Shown here: piece after piece, positions 56,014 to 64,000 of the stretch | Layout of the letters: each line of letters starts with the position of its first letter | Numbering within the stretch: the stretch's first letter is position 1 | Source: Sphingorhabdus lutea | Lineage (GTDB): Bacteria > Pseudomonadota > Alphaproteobacteria > Sphingomonadales > Sphingomonadaceae | Direction of reading: 5' to 3' | Assembly (NCBI RefSeq): GCF_001889025.1 | Contig: NZ_CP018154.1 | Location: forward strand, 124,001-188,000 | Length of the DNA: 64,000 nt | Position numbers and translations under genes: made by a program | The notes under the pieces: model-generated | What the model was told of the DNA's origin: nothing | Seen by the model: only the letters and a program-made list of their open reading frames with translations | Databases searched by the model: none

Positions 56014-57164
56014 TGCACGCCGCCCCCGCATCCTTGCAAAACTCTGATGCGCAAAACTCTGATGCGCAAAATTTTGATGCCCAGAATTTTGATCTATTGT
56101 CGCGGGGCAAGAAAATTTGTGATGACGCAAATTATCAATGGCGCATTGCCCGCTACCCCATTGGCAATGTTCAGCCAGAGGATTTTCACTGGCATGTGGA
56201 GGAAATTCCCGAACCTAAAAATGGGGAAGTTTTATTAAAAACCCATTATCTTGGCCTTGCCCCCGTCATGCGTTTTTACATGATGGGCCAAAATCCATCG
56301 GGAGAGACTGCCCTTAAAATTGGGAATGTCATCCACGGGCGCGGGGTCGCACAAATTGTAAAATCGCGCCATCCCGATTGGAAAGAAGGCATGATGGTGC
56401 AGGGGCAAATGGGGTGGCAAACATATAAGGTTTCGGCAATGACGCCGCAGGAAAAATTCTTTGTCATGCCAAATTATGGGCCGAATAATAAACTGCCCGC
56501 CGCATTGGGCGCAGGGGTTTTGGGCATGACCGGCCTGTCCGCCCATGCCGGATTATTCGCCACAGGCAGCCCAAAAAAGGGCGACAAAATGCTGCTTTCG
56601 GGCGCGGCGGGCGGCGTGGGATCAATGGTCAGCCAATTGGCCGCCAATGTTGTGGGATGTGATGTAGTTGGCATGGCGGGCGGCACTGAAAAATGTGATT
56701 TCATTAAAAAACATGGATGCCGCGCGGCCATAGATTATAAAAATGAAGATATTGCTGCTGCGATTGACGCACATTTGCCCAGCGGGATTGACCTATATTT
56801 TGATAATGTAGGCGGCGAAACGTTACAGGCCGCGTTGGAAAGGTTGCGTATGCATTCCCGAATTGTCCTATGTGGATCGATTAGCGAATATACACGCCGC
56901 GACCCATTTTCCCTATCCAACTATACCCGCCTGCGCCGCACGGACAGCATGATGAAGGGGTTTTTCGTTTATAATCACCTGCATAATTGGGAACAGGTGA
57001 TGGATGATTTGGCGGGATGGATAATCGACGGAAAATTAAAAGCAGTGCAGGATTTTGTTCATGGTTTTGAACATATGCCCCGCGCCTTGGCCAATTTATA
57101 TTATGGCAATAATATGGGCGTGCAATGTTGCAATGTACGCGGCGAGCCAGAAATTTGGAATTAA
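56013..57164 (+). CDS. MDR-family NADP-dependent oxidoreductase (CurA/PTGR-like)
   Basis: A 383-residue zinc-free medium-chain reductase, probably reducing an enone double bond. It has the family start WRIARYPIGNVQPEDFHWHVEEIPEPKNGEVLLKTHYLGLAPVMRFYM, the cofactor motif LLSGAAGGVGSMVSQLAANVVGCDVVGMAGG, and CRAAIDYKNEDIAAAI ... DLYFDNVGGETLQAAL. The first ~30 residues carry a repeat (NSDAQ, NSDAQ, NFDAQ, NFD) encoded by a 15-bp tandem repeat, absent from normal family members. It begins at a TGATG overlap with the VOC gene. Confidence 0.92.
   Translation: MHAAPASLQNSDAQNSDAQNFDAQNFDLLSRGKKICDDANYQWRIARYPIGNVQPEDFHWHVEEIPEPKNGEVLLKTHYLGLAPVMRFYMMGQNPSGETALKIGNVIHGRGVAQIVKSRHPDWKEGMMVQGQMGWQTYKVSAMTPQEKFFVMPNYGPNNKLPAALGAGVLGMTGLSAHAGLFATGSPKKGDKMLLSGAAGGVGSMVSQLAANVVGCDVVGMAGGTEKCDFIKKHGCRAAIDYKNEDIAAAIDAHLPSGIDLYFDNVGGETLQAALERLRMHSRIVLCGSISEYTRRDPFSLSNYTRLRRTDSMMKGFFVYNHLHNWEQVMDDLAGWIIDGKLKAVQDFVHGFEHMPRALANLYYGNNMGVQCCNVRGEPEIWN
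56037..56092 (+). repeat. 15-bp minisatellite in the N-terminus of the MDR reductase gene
   Basis: About 3.7 copies of a 15-bp unit (CAAAACTCTGATGCG, then two variants with ATTTTGAT). The first two copies (56037-56051, 56052-56066) are identical. The unit length is a multiple of three, so copy-number change only alters the length of the N-terminal tail. Confidence 0.88.
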
Positions 57165-57177
57165 AGGAAAATTTATC

Positions 57178-57630
57178 ATGAGTGAGAAACAACAAACACG
57201 CTTTCAACGGGCAAATTTCGTAGTCGCAGACATGGAAAAAGCACTTAGTTTTTATGTCGGCGTTTTGGGTTTTGAGGTCACCTATACAAAGGGGCATAAT
57301 CCAGACAGCTATTCCATTCCGGTTTTTGAAATTCCAGACGGGGCGGAACTTGGCTTTGTTATATTGTCCCTGCCCGGACAGCCGCGCGTGATGGCGCTGT
57401 CCTCCATTGGGAAAATCCCCCTTGCCCCCGTGCCGCACCCCCGCCGCAGCGCCATAGTGCTGGACGTGGCCGATCCGGATAAGGTTATGGCGGACAGCCG
57501 CGCCCTTGGCCTGCATGTATATGAGGAAGGGCGGTTGGAAACCCATGATGGCCGCATTGGCCGCGAAATTGGCATTGTTGATTTTGATGATAATTTGGTG
57601 GTGATTTATTTAATCGCAGAGGCCGAATGA
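57178..57630 (+). CDS. VOC family protein
   Basis: A 150-residue single-domain glyoxalase-fold protein. It starts FQRANFVVADMEKALSFYVGVLGFEVTYTKGHNPDSYSIPVFEIPDG and ends GREIGIVDFDDNLVVIYLI. AAAGGAAA precedes ATG 57178; the open frame upstream overlaps the reductase gene and is not coding. It overlaps the MFS gene by 4 bp (ATGA). Reaction unknown. Confidence 0.87.
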   Translation: MSEKQQTRFQRANFVVADMEKALSFYVGVLGFEVTYTKGHNPDSYSIPVFEIPDGAELGFVILSLPGQPRVMALSSIGKIPLAPVPHPRRSAIVLDVADPDKVMADSRALGLHVYEEGRLETHDGRIGREIGIVDFDDNLVVIYLIAEAE

Positions 57631-58973
57631 CCAACATGTCCGAACATCAAAATAAACATATTACCGCCCCCTATCCCAGCGCGGGCGCAGGATGGTTTTT
57701 GGTTTTCATGTTAACCGGCGCCTATATTTTCAGCTTTGTCGATAGATATATTTTGGGTTTGTTAATCGAACCGATAAAGGCCGAATTTCAATTGTCCGAC
57801 CGCAATGTCGGTTGGTTGTTAAGCGCATTTACCATCATATATGGCTTTGTCGGCATATTTATGGGGTGGTTAATTGACAGGGGACGGCGCACATGGATTG
57901 TCGCCATTGGCATTGCATTTTGGTCCGCCGCCACGGTGGCAACGGGTATGGCGAAAAATTTCGCCGCCCTATTCACCGCCCGCATGGGCGTGGGCGTGGG
58001 CGAGGCAACGTTAAGCCCCGCCACTTTTTCCATGATAGGGGATAGTTTCCCACCCGAAAAACGCGGCAAACCCATCGCATTTTACTCCTCCGCTTTGCCC
58101 ATTGGTGCGGGGCTTGCATCCTTATTAAGCGGCGCGATTATCGCATGGACAGCCAATAGCGGCCATCAATCCCTGCCTTTATTGGGGGAGCTTTCACCAT
58201 GGCGTTTTACCATGGTCTTGGTCGGCCTGCCGGGGATTATATTCGCGTTATTTTTCCTGTTCATCAAAGAACCTATGCGCCGTCCCGCCGCCGTTTCATC
58301 CAATATTATCGGCGGCAGCAGCTTTACCGATGCGATTAAATATATTTGGCAGAATAAGGCATTATATACAGGATTTATCATGATAATCGGCACGATGACT
58401 GCCATCGCCTATAGTCAGGGATTTTTGGCCGCCACCTTTGATCGCACATGGGGATGGTCGGCGCAAAAATATGCCTATATTAACGGCCTATCCCTGTTAA
58501 TCATTGGCCCGTTAAATATGATGATAGTCGGCAGCATTTCCGATTGGTGGACGAAAAAGGGCGTAAAGGATGCCTCGCTTCGTTTATTATATATTGGTTT
58601 TTTCATCATGGTGCCCAGCGCGGCTATCCCTCTATTCATGCCAAATGGTGAAATCGCCTTTGCCATATTATGTATCAACACCGTGGGCATTGGCATTGTA
58701 TCGGCCATTGGGGTCACGTCTTTATTGGTGATTACCCCATCGCAAATTCGCGGCCAAATTGTCGCCATTTATTACCTTATCATCAGCTGGTATGGATCAT
58801 TAGGGCCAATTGTCGTCGGCGAATTGTCCAGCAGTATTTTTGGCGAAGAAAATATCCGTTTTGCCATGGCAACTGTGCCAATAATTTTTGGCATCATCCC
58901 CTTCATCCTTATGCCATTAACCCGCCGATTATATATTTTACAAATGGATAAGTTGGGCGTGATGGGCGAATAA
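57627..58973 (+). CDS. MFS transporter
   Basis: A 448-residue inner-membrane carrier with about twelve segments. Signature features are the first-segment block FVDRYILGLLIEPIKAEFQLSDRNVGWLLSAFTIIYGFVGIFMGWLIDRGRRTW (loop motif G-x-x-x-D-R-x-x-R) and ARMGVGVGEATLSPATFSMIGDSFPPEKRGKPIAFYSSALPIGAGLASLLSGAI. This pattern is typical of the spinster/anion-cation symporter-type carriers found next to TonB receptors and catabolic genes in sphingomonads. It presumably imports the cluster's substrate or an intermediate. Confidence 0.92.
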   Translation: MTNMSEHQNKHITAPYPSAGAGWFLVFMLTGAYIFSFVDRYILGLLIEPIKAEFQLSDRNVGWLLSAFTIIYGFVGIFMGWLIDRGRRTWIVAIGIAFWSAATVATGMAKNFAALFTARMGVGVGEATLSPATFSMIGDSFPPEKRGKPIAFYSSALPIGAGLASLLSGAIIAWTANSGHQSLPLLGELSPWRFTMVLVGLPGIIFALFFLFIKEPMRRPAAVSSNIIGGSSFTDAIKYIWQNKALYTGFIMIIGTMTAIAYSQGFLAATFDRTWGWSAQKYAYINGLSLLIIGPLNMMIVGSISDWWTKKGVKDASLRLLYIGFFIMVPSAAIPLFMPNGEIAFAILCINTVGIGIVSAIGVTSLLVITPSQIRGQIVAIYYLIISWYGSLGPIVVGELSSSIFGEENIRFAMATVPIIFGIIPFILMPLTRRLYILQMDKLGVMGE

Positions 58974-58977
58974 AATA

Positions 58978-59784
58978 ATGACCCATAATCCCCCCATCAT
59001 TAAAGGATATAGCGATAGCAGCTTTGGCCAAATTCATTGGCGTATGGCCGGAGAAAATCGCGAAGAAGTGGATATTTTCTGCCTTCACCCTGCGCCCTAT
59101 AGCGGCCTTGCCTATACCAATATCATGCCGCATTTGGCCAAAAACAGGCGGGTATTTGCGCCCGATTATCCCGGCCATGGAGGATCAGCCCCCTTTCGTC
59201 ATGATGCCAGCATCAATGATTATGCACGCGCCATGGCCGAAATATTGGAAGAACTTACCAATGGGCGAAAAACGCATCTTGTCGGTTTCCATACCGGATG
59301 TTTGGTGGCGGCGGAATTATCCATCATCGCGCCGCAATTTGTGGACGGAATCACCATAATCGATGTGCCTGCATTTGATGCAGAGACAAGGGCAAAGCTG
59401 CTGCCCAAATCGGGCGGGGAATATGTTATAACGCCGGAACTTTCCTGCCTTGAACCGGCATGGTTATTGGGCATGACCAAAAGAATTGAAAGCCAAGGGG
59501 TAGAGCGCAGTTTTGAAATGTTCACCGAACAATTGCGCCATGGGCGCGGGCGCAATGCAGCATTTCATGCGGGCTTTAGCTATGATGTGGAGGGGCAATT
59601 TGCCAAAATATCATGCCCCGTTCATATCATCGCCAGCCAATCGGCATTATTAGATGCGACAAGACGCGCCGCCACCTTAATCCCCCATGCGGCATATGTT
59701 GAACGCACCGATATAAAACGCGCGGTGTTGGATGAAGCCGCCGAAAAAGTCGCGGCGCAAATATTAAGGCAAGTCAAAAAATGA
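58978..59784 (+). CDS. Alpha/beta-hydrolase fold protein with non-canonical nucleophile motif
   Basis: A 268-residue alpha/beta-hydrolase. IFCLHPAPYSGLAYTNIMPHLAKNRRVFAPDYPGHGGSAP is the oxyanion region and strand pattern of the fold. The nucleophile elbow, normally G-x-S-x-G, reads GFHTG (residues 103-107), so His105 replaces Ser/Cys/Asp. A family with H-T-G at this place seems to exist in environmental proteobacteria, so this may be a real variant chemistry rather than a defect. It overlaps the CMD-like gene by 4 bp. Confidence 0.83.
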   Translation: MTHNPPIIKGYSDSSFGQIHWRMAGENREEVDIFCLHPAPYSGLAYTNIMPHLAKNRRVFAPDYPGHGGSAPFRHDASINDYARAMAEILEELTNGRKTHLVGFHTGCLVAAELSIIAPQFVDGITIIDVPAFDAETRAKLLPKSGGEYVITPELSCLEPAWLLGMTKRIESQGVERSFEMFTEQLRHGRGRNAAFHAGFSYDVEGQFAKISCPVHIIASQSALLDATRRAATLIPHAAYVERTDIKRAVLDEAAEKVAAQILRQVKK

Positions 59785-60386
59785 GAATTAAACCGTTAAG
59801 CATGGACGAGTTAACACCGGAATTAAGGGAAACGCTTTCCTTTGCGCAGGAAGTTATGGGATTTTCCGCCAATGATGTTTTGACCATGGCGAAATGGCCC
59901 GCTTTATTGTCCGCGATGCAACAGCTTGTCGCCACCATATATGCAAAGGGTGAATTGGATGATCTGTTAAAACGAATGATCGGCATGATAGTAAGCGCAG
60001 CCGCAGGGTGCCGTTATTGCCAGGCGCATACCGCCCATGGCGCGGCCAAAATATTGCCAAATATATCACCCAATGATGCGGAAAAATTACAGTCCGTCTG
60101 GGAATATTCGACCAGCCATTTATTTAATAATGCCGAGCGAGCAGCATTGGACCTTGCTCTGGCGGCAGGGCAATCACCAAATGCGGCAAGTGACAATCAT
60201 TTCATCAATTTACGTAAATATTTTAGCGAACAGCAAATTATGGAAATTATGGGCGTCATCGGCCTATTTGGATTTTTAAACCGGTGGAATGACAGCATCG
60301 CCACCACTTTGGAGCAAGCGCCTTTGGATTATGCCACATCGCATATAGACGCTGCCCATTGGACGGTGGGAAAGCATGAAGGTTAA
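59781..60386 (+). CDS. Carboxymuconolactone decarboxylase-like (AhpD-fold) protein
   Basis: A 201-residue CMD/AhpD-fold protein. The key motif CRYCQAHTAHGA (Cys77 and Cys80, plus His) is the CxxC-x3-H site of the peroxidase/AhpD branch, which argues for a redox role more than for true gamma-carboxymuconolactone decarboxylation. The C-terminal part EIMGVIGLFGFLNRWNDSIATTLE is also standard. It ends the plus-strand operon; its stop overlaps the stop of the convergent VOC gene (TTAA). Confidence 0.88.
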   Translation: MRIKPLSMDELTPELRETLSFAQEVMGFSANDVLTMAKWPALLSAMQQLVATIYAKGELDDLLKRMIGMIVSAAAGCRYCQAHTAHGAAKILPNISPNDAEKLQSVWEYSTSHLFNNAERAALDLALAAGQSPNAASDNHFINLRKYFSEQQIMEIMGVIGLFGFLNRWNDSIATTLEQAPLDYATSHIDAAHWTVGKHEG

Positions 60387-61282
60387 ATCTCTATCAATTC
60401 CAAAATTTCACCTGCTGGGCCGATGACCGAGGCGCTTTTACGGCCCAAATAAGGGGCTTCATCCCTTATCTTTGGTAGGGAAATCCAAGATAAATTTAAC
60501 GAATCCAATTCATCCACGGCCAAGCTTACCACCGCATTGCCGGGTGGCAACATGCCGCTATGCCTTGGGCGAATGTCCGCCATTTCGGGATAATCATCCA
60601 CCTCCAATATCGGCAATCGGTCCTTTTGCACCATGGTCAATTGGGTAATGCTATCGCTGGGCAGGTTAAAAGCATTGTTAATCATGCTATATTCCAATGT
60701 ATAAGTGCCGCCATCATTAAATCCGAAATGCTGTTCATACCATGATACCGCTTTACCCCTATACTGCGCGGCCAATATGCAAATAAAGGCATGGTCCACC
60801 AATGAACGGGCCATGGGTAAATCGGTGCTGGGCGTGTTTTCGCGCACTTCGTTCAAATATAACATTTCGCGCCCACGGCCCAAAATTTGCATGGGAATGA
60901 AGTAGGGCAGCCCCGCCAATTCCTTGGGCGGGCCAACAATTTCAAAGCCGCTGCCTTGCAATCTATCTGGCCAGCCAAAAACATCCTGCACGCTTAATTC
61001 AAATGCGGCCCAGCCATAGCTTGTCGTGGGCGCAAAATGTGGCACATCCTCTTGTTCGACCACACGCATGAAAAATTGCGCCCCGCTTTTGGGTTGAAAA
61101 ATCGCTATGGGCCGGCCCGCGCTGTTCGGGCAATTCCAACTTTGCGCCAATTCATCGCTTAATATGCCCTCATACACCAAATTCATGCCCAAAATATCGC
61201 GATAATCATCTATCGCCAATTGCAAATTGGGCGTGGTGGAAAGCCCGCCCAAAATTGACCCATGTTGCAGATGATGGGTCAT
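60383..61282 (-). CDS. Two-domain VOC family protein
   Basis: A 299-residue cytoplasmic VOC protein with two halves: GGLSTTPNLQLAIDDYRDILGMNLVYEGILSDELAQSW and LVDHAFICILAAQYRGKAVSWYEQHFGFNDGGTYTLEYSMINNAFNLP. It ends SASVIGPAGEILELIEI with the metal-ligand Glu. The tandem arrangement is like extradiol dioxygenases and some isomerases. It is the last gene of the minus-strand catabolic operon and overlaps the crotonase gene by 4 bp. Confidence 0.85.
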   Translation of the reverse strand: MTHHLQHGSILGGLSTTPNLQLAIDDYRDILGMNLVYEGILSDELAQSWNCPNSAGRPIAIFQPKSGAQFFMRVVEQEDVPHFAPTTSYGWAAFELSVQDVFGWPDRLQGSGFEIVGPPKELAGLPYFIPMQILGRGREMLYLNEVRENTPSTDLPMARSLVDHAFICILAAQYRGKAVSWYEQHFGFNDGGTYTLEYSMINNAFNLPSDSITQLTMVQKDRLPILEVDDYPEMADIRPRHSGMLPPGNAVVSLAVDELDSLNLSWISLPKIRDEAPYLGRKSASVIGPAGEILELIEI

Positions 61283-62046
61283 GTGAAATCTGGCTTTCTT
61301 TTGTTCAAAAATGCGTCCACACCCTCGGCAAAATCTGGCCCATCAAAAGCGGCGTTGAATAAGGCGCTGGTTTGTGCATCATCATCCGCCTGACCATCCA
61401 AAATGCGCCGGATCATTTTCTTGCTTTCGCGCTGGCTATGCGCCGAAGTCGCGCAAATTTGCTGGGCCAATTCATCCGCATCGACATAGGGGTTTTGCGA
61501 TAAAATGGTGATAAGGCCGATACGCGCTGCCTCTGCCGCGTCCAATAAAGCGCCGCTATATAATATCCGCTTTGCCTGACTTGGCCCGACCAAATCGGTC
61601 AATAATTTTGTGTCATGCAGCGAATAGACAAGCCCCAATTTAGACGGCGTAATGCCATAACGCGCATCATGCCCTGACACGCGCATGTCGCACGCAATGG
61701 CAATGCCGCAGCCTCCGCCAACACAATCGCCATCAATAACCGCAATTGTCGGTTTTGCCGCGCGGGCCAGTTCATATTGCACCTTGGCAATGGATGCCTG
61801 ATTTTTTGCCCGCCAAATGGGGTCGGGCGCACCGGATGCAAATTCGCCAATATCCGCGCCCGCGCAAAATGCGGCATTTTGCTTGCTGGCATGGACCATT
61901 AAAACACGGATATTGTCATCATCCATTGCATCGGCCAATAATATAGGGAATAAATCCCACATTATCTGGTTAAATGCATTGCGTTTGTCGGGACGGTCAA
62001 TCATCAAATGGGCAATTTTTCCCTTTTTCTCCAACCTTAACGTCAT
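61279..62046 (-). CDS. Enoyl-CoA hydratase/isomerase (crotonase) family protein
   Basis: A 255-residue crotonase. The CoA/oxyanion features are HLMIDRPDKRNAFNQIMWDLFP, AFCAGADIGEFASG and AVIDGDCVGGGCGIAIACDMRVSGHDARYGITPSKLGLVYSLHDTKLL. AAGGA is ten bases before ATG 62046; the frame is open further upstream without family similarity. A crotonase implies that some intermediate of the pathway is a CoA thioester. It overlaps the VOC gene by 4 bp. Confidence 0.9.
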   Translation of the reverse strand: MTLRLEKKGKIAHLMIDRPDKRNAFNQIMWDLFPILLADAMDDDNIRVLMVHASKQNAAFCAGADIGEFASGAPDPIWRAKNQASIAKVQYELARAAKPTIAVIDGDCVGGGCGIAIACDMRVSGHDARYGITPSKLGLVYSLHDTKLLTDLVGPSQAKRILYSGALLDAAEAARIGLITILSQNPYVDADELAQQICATSAHSQRESKKMIRRILDGQADDDAQTSALFNAAFDGPDFAEGVDAFLNKRKPDFT

Positions 62047-62059
62047 ATTTGATAATTCC

Positions 62060-62938
62060 TTATGCGGGGTCAATTTCGCGCAAATGCTGTCCAATGGCGC
62101 GGCGCGTGGTCACCCATATATCATCATGCTTTCTGACATGTTTGAAAAATTCCTCCAATGCCCAAATGCGTCCCGCACGGCCAATGATGCGTAAATGCAG
62201 TCCCAATGACATCATTTTGGGATTACCCTCCACCCCTTCGCGGTAAATTTGGTCAAAATTCCTTATGGCATAGGCCAACCATTGATCGGGTGTCATGGCC
62301 GGATCGGTCCACATTTTCATATCATTATTGTCCAATTGATAGGGCACAATGACCATGGGTTTTTCTGGTACAGTCGCCTTATCCCAAAAGGGTATATCAC
62401 CGGAATAATTATCCATATGATATTCAAACCCCTCCTCTATCAATAATCGGCGTGTATTATCGGTATGGAAATATCGCGAAAGCCAGCCATAGGGCCGCGT
62501 TCCGGTGGTTTTTTCAATGGATGTTACCGCCATTTGAATAAATTCACGTTCCTTTGCCTCATCCATTTTAAATTGATGTATCCAGCGATAGCCATGGCTG
62601 ACCGGTTCATGCCCCAATTTGGCGATAGCCTCCCCAATTTCGGGATGATTTTCAAGGCTTAACGCCGCGACGGTCCAACTGGCCATCATTTCATATTGCT
62701 GTAATAATTTCACAATGCGCGGCGCACCCGCCTTTATACCATATAAATAATTGCTTTCATTGCCATAATTGCGAATGGGTGATTTAATGTGAATGCCAAG
62801 TTCATCCACCGGTTCCATGCCGCGATCGCCGCGTGCGATGGTCATTTCACTGCCTTCTTCGACATTGACCACAATGGACAGTGCCATTTTTGCGCCACCT
62901 GGCCAATCAATCCGTTCTTCAGGTAAAATATGGGTCAT
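62060..62938 (-). CDS. Polysaccharide deacetylase family protein (PuuE-like)
   Basis: A 292-residue NodB-fold metal hydrolase. NVEEGSEMTIARGDRG near the N-terminus and the region PIRNYGNESNYLYGIKAGAPRIVKLLQQYEMMASWTVAALSLENHPEIGEAIAKLGHEPVSHGYRWIHQF resemble the allantoinase PuuE/cyclic-imide-hydrolase branch rather than sugar deacetylases. WLSRYFHTDNTRRLL and the late LHLRIIGR block fit this too. That branch opens amide or imide rings, so a nitrogen-containing ring or amide substrate is conceivable. Joined to the SDR gene by a TAATG overlap. Confidence 0.85.
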   Translation of the reverse strand: MTHILPEERIDWPGGAKMALSIVVNVEEGSEMTIARGDRGMEPVDELGIHIKSPIRNYGNESNYLYGIKAGAPRIVKLLQQYEMMASWTVAALSLENHPEIGEAIAKLGHEPVSHGYRWIHQFKMDEAKEREFIQMAVTSIEKTTGTRPYGWLSRYFHTDNTRRLLIEEGFEYHMDNYSGDIPFWDKATVPEKPMVIVPYQLDNNDMKMWTDPAMTPDQWLAYAIRNFDQIYREGVEGNPKMMSLGLHLRIIGRAGRIWALEEFFKHVRKHDDIWVTTRRAIGQHLREIDPA

Positions 62939-63747
62939 TAATGCATTTCCTCCCCGCCAGAGACATTTAACGCCTCTCCGGTAATATAATGGGCCTCTTC
63001 ACTGGCAAGCCAAGCACAGGCGGATGCCGTGTCGCTGGGCAGGCCGGGGCGGCCCATGGGGTTTTTGGCGGCCATATTGGCGACATAAGCCTCCACCGAT
63101 TCAAAACCCAATAATTTGCTGAAATATAAATTTTGTTCTGCGCCCAATGCGGTGGTGACATGATTGGGACAAATGGCATTCACGGTAATGCCATGCATGC
63201 CAAGCTCCACCGCGCTGGCCCGCGTCAACCCTATCATCCCATGTTTGGAGGAGACATAGGCAGGCAGATGCGGAAATCCTGTTTTTGCCGCTTGGCTGGC
63301 AATATTGATAATCCGCCCGCCACCTTTTCCGGTTTCTTCTTGCCGCTTTACCATCGCCCTTGCCGCTGCCTGTGTGCAATAAAATGCGCCGTTCAAATTA
63401 ACCGAAATTACCTTGGCAAAGTCGGCGGAAACAACATCCAATAATGGTTTCATCATAAAACCAATGCCCGCATTATTGACCAAAATGTCCACCGCGCCAA
63501 ATGCATCCACGGTTTGTAAGACCAAGGCGTCACATTGCGCCGCATCCGACACATCACATGCAATGGCGGCCACCTTTGCGCCGCGCCCGCGTAATCCATC
63601 GGCCACTAGCTGTGCCTCATCATCAATCACAATGTCGGAAACAACACAATTTGCCCCTTCATCGGCAAAGCGCTCTAATATCCCTTGGCCAAGTCCCTTT
63701 TGCTTGCCAGATCCTGTGACGATAATGGTTTTTCCGGAAAATCGCAT
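62938..63747 (-). CDS. Short-chain dehydrogenase/reductase
   Basis: A 269-residue SDR that oxidises or reduces a hydroxyl/keto group with NAD(P). The cofactor region is IIVTGSGKQKGLGQGILERFADEGANCVVSDI, followed by NNAG (DILVNNAGIGF), IINIASQAAKTGFPHLPAYVSSKHGM (catalytic Ser, Tyr and Lys in YVSSK) and the C-terminal SEEAHYITGEALNVSGGEEM. Asp in VVSDI suggests NAD preference. It is coupled by TAATG junctions to both neighbours. Confidence 0.93.
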   Translation of the reverse strand: MRFSGKTIIVTGSGKQKGLGQGILERFADEGANCVVSDIVIDDEAQLVADGLRGRGAKVAAIACDVSDAAQCDALVLQTVDAFGAVDILVNNAGIGFMMKPLLDVVSADFAKVISVNLNGAFYCTQAAARAMVKRQEETGKGGGRIINIASQAAKTGFPHLPAYVSSKHGMIGLTRASAVELGMHGITVNAICPNHVTTALGAEQNLYFSKLLGFESVEAYVANMAAKNPMGRPGLPSDTASACAWLASEEAHYITGEALNVSGGEEMH

Positions 63748-64000
63748 TATATATCCTTGGTCAAAATGAAAATGGGATTGTCGGCAAATGCCTGAAACGG
63801 GGCGACCTTTGCCTGAAATTCGGGATTTGATACATCGCCGACAAATTCATCCATGCCATTTATGTCTATCACCTCAATATAATCATAGGGGGATTTGGCA
63901 TCCGAACCAAAAATTCCCGTGGCGCGGTGCACAGTAAATTCATGAACCGATGGCAAAGCATTGGCGGTGGGAATATCATCTGCGCGGGCCCATGCCTCAT
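63747..64000 (-). CDS. REDY-like (HapK-type) protein, partial (N-terminus beyond the window)
   Basis: The C-terminal ~84 residues of a small protein; the frame stays open to the window edge, so the start lies outside. The visible sequence (EAWARADDIPTANALPSVHEFTVHRATGIFG, SPYDYIEVIDINGMDEF, FADNPIFILTKDI) resembles the REDY-like/EthD-type ferredoxin-fold family named after HapK of prodigiosin-like pathways. The family reaction is not established. It is upstream of the SDR gene in the minus-strand operon, joined by TAATG. Confidence 0.7.
   Translation of the reverse strand, partial: EAWARADDIPTANALPSVHEFTVHRATGIFGSDAKSPYDYIEVIDINGMDEFVGDVSNPEFQAKVAPFQAFADNPIFILTKDI

Overview
The window reads as chromosome of an alphaproteobacterium, most likely a Sphingomonadales member (Sphingorhabdus or Parasphingorhabdus-like is a guess from the moderate, fairly AT-leaning composition). 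The evidence is a crtY-crtI-crtB carotenoid operon, a TonB-dependent receptor tied to a catabolic cluster, an rsmB-rpe-heparinase-purH neighbourhood, a Coq4-type ubiquinone gene, an SDHAF4-like factor, and separate glyQ and glyS genes. Genes are densely packed, with many ATGA or TAATG stop/start overlaps.

Layout. 0-1.2 kb: two peptide-type ABC permeases (one cut by the window edge). 1.3-8.3 kb: SDHAF4-like factor, HtpX, RsmB, Rpe, a heparinase II/III-like protein and PurH. 8.4-15.4 kb: a DEAD-box helicase with a long repeat tail, a lone Hpt protein, the iron-storage pair bfr/bfd, a DUF418 membrane protein, a nitroreductase, Coq4 and a MaoC dehydratase. 15.4-18.9 kb: a secreted ENPP-type phosphodiesterase and a Met/His-rich, probably metal-related exported pair. 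18.9-25.3 kb: YchF, a small SEDS-like membrane protein, Pth, ribosomal L25, two TraB/GumN paralogues and an XRE regulator with a membrane partner. 25.4-35.7 kb: glyQ-glyS, ppdK, tRNA-Arg(ACG), queC-queE, PmbA/TldE and an inositol-phosphatase-like enzyme. 35.7-42.9 kb: crtB-LOG-crtI-crtY on the minus strand and, divergently, a membrane hydroxylase, DUF2141, MipA/OmpV and DUF2585 proteins. 42.9-45.7 kb: a TPP riboswitch with thiC, then an AlkB-like dioxygenase.

Two regions are accessory. (1) 45.73-47.74 kb is an AT-rich insert with an AbiEi/AbiEii toxin-antitoxin pair. It is preceded by two near-perfect palindromes (47 and 51 bp) with the same centre, GTCCT-N-AGGAC. The second covers the likely -10 box and runs into the antitoxin start codon. 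(2) 47.7-64 kb looks like a catabolic/uptake cluster for an unidentified organic substrate: TonB receptor, exported flavin oxidase, five VOC proteins, DUF1330, MDR reductase, MFS transporter, alpha/beta-hydrolase, CMD-like protein, crotonase, deacetylase, SDR and a REDY-like protein. Three copies of a palindrome built on TTGTCC(G/A)GACAA lie in its promoter regions and suggest one shared regulator that is not in the window.

Other points of note are a ~0.3-kb stretch inside glyS with codon use unlike its flanks, a lipocalin fused to a second domain, and an alpha/beta-hydrolase with His where the nucleophilic Ser should be. All functional calls come from reading motifs; no database search was run.
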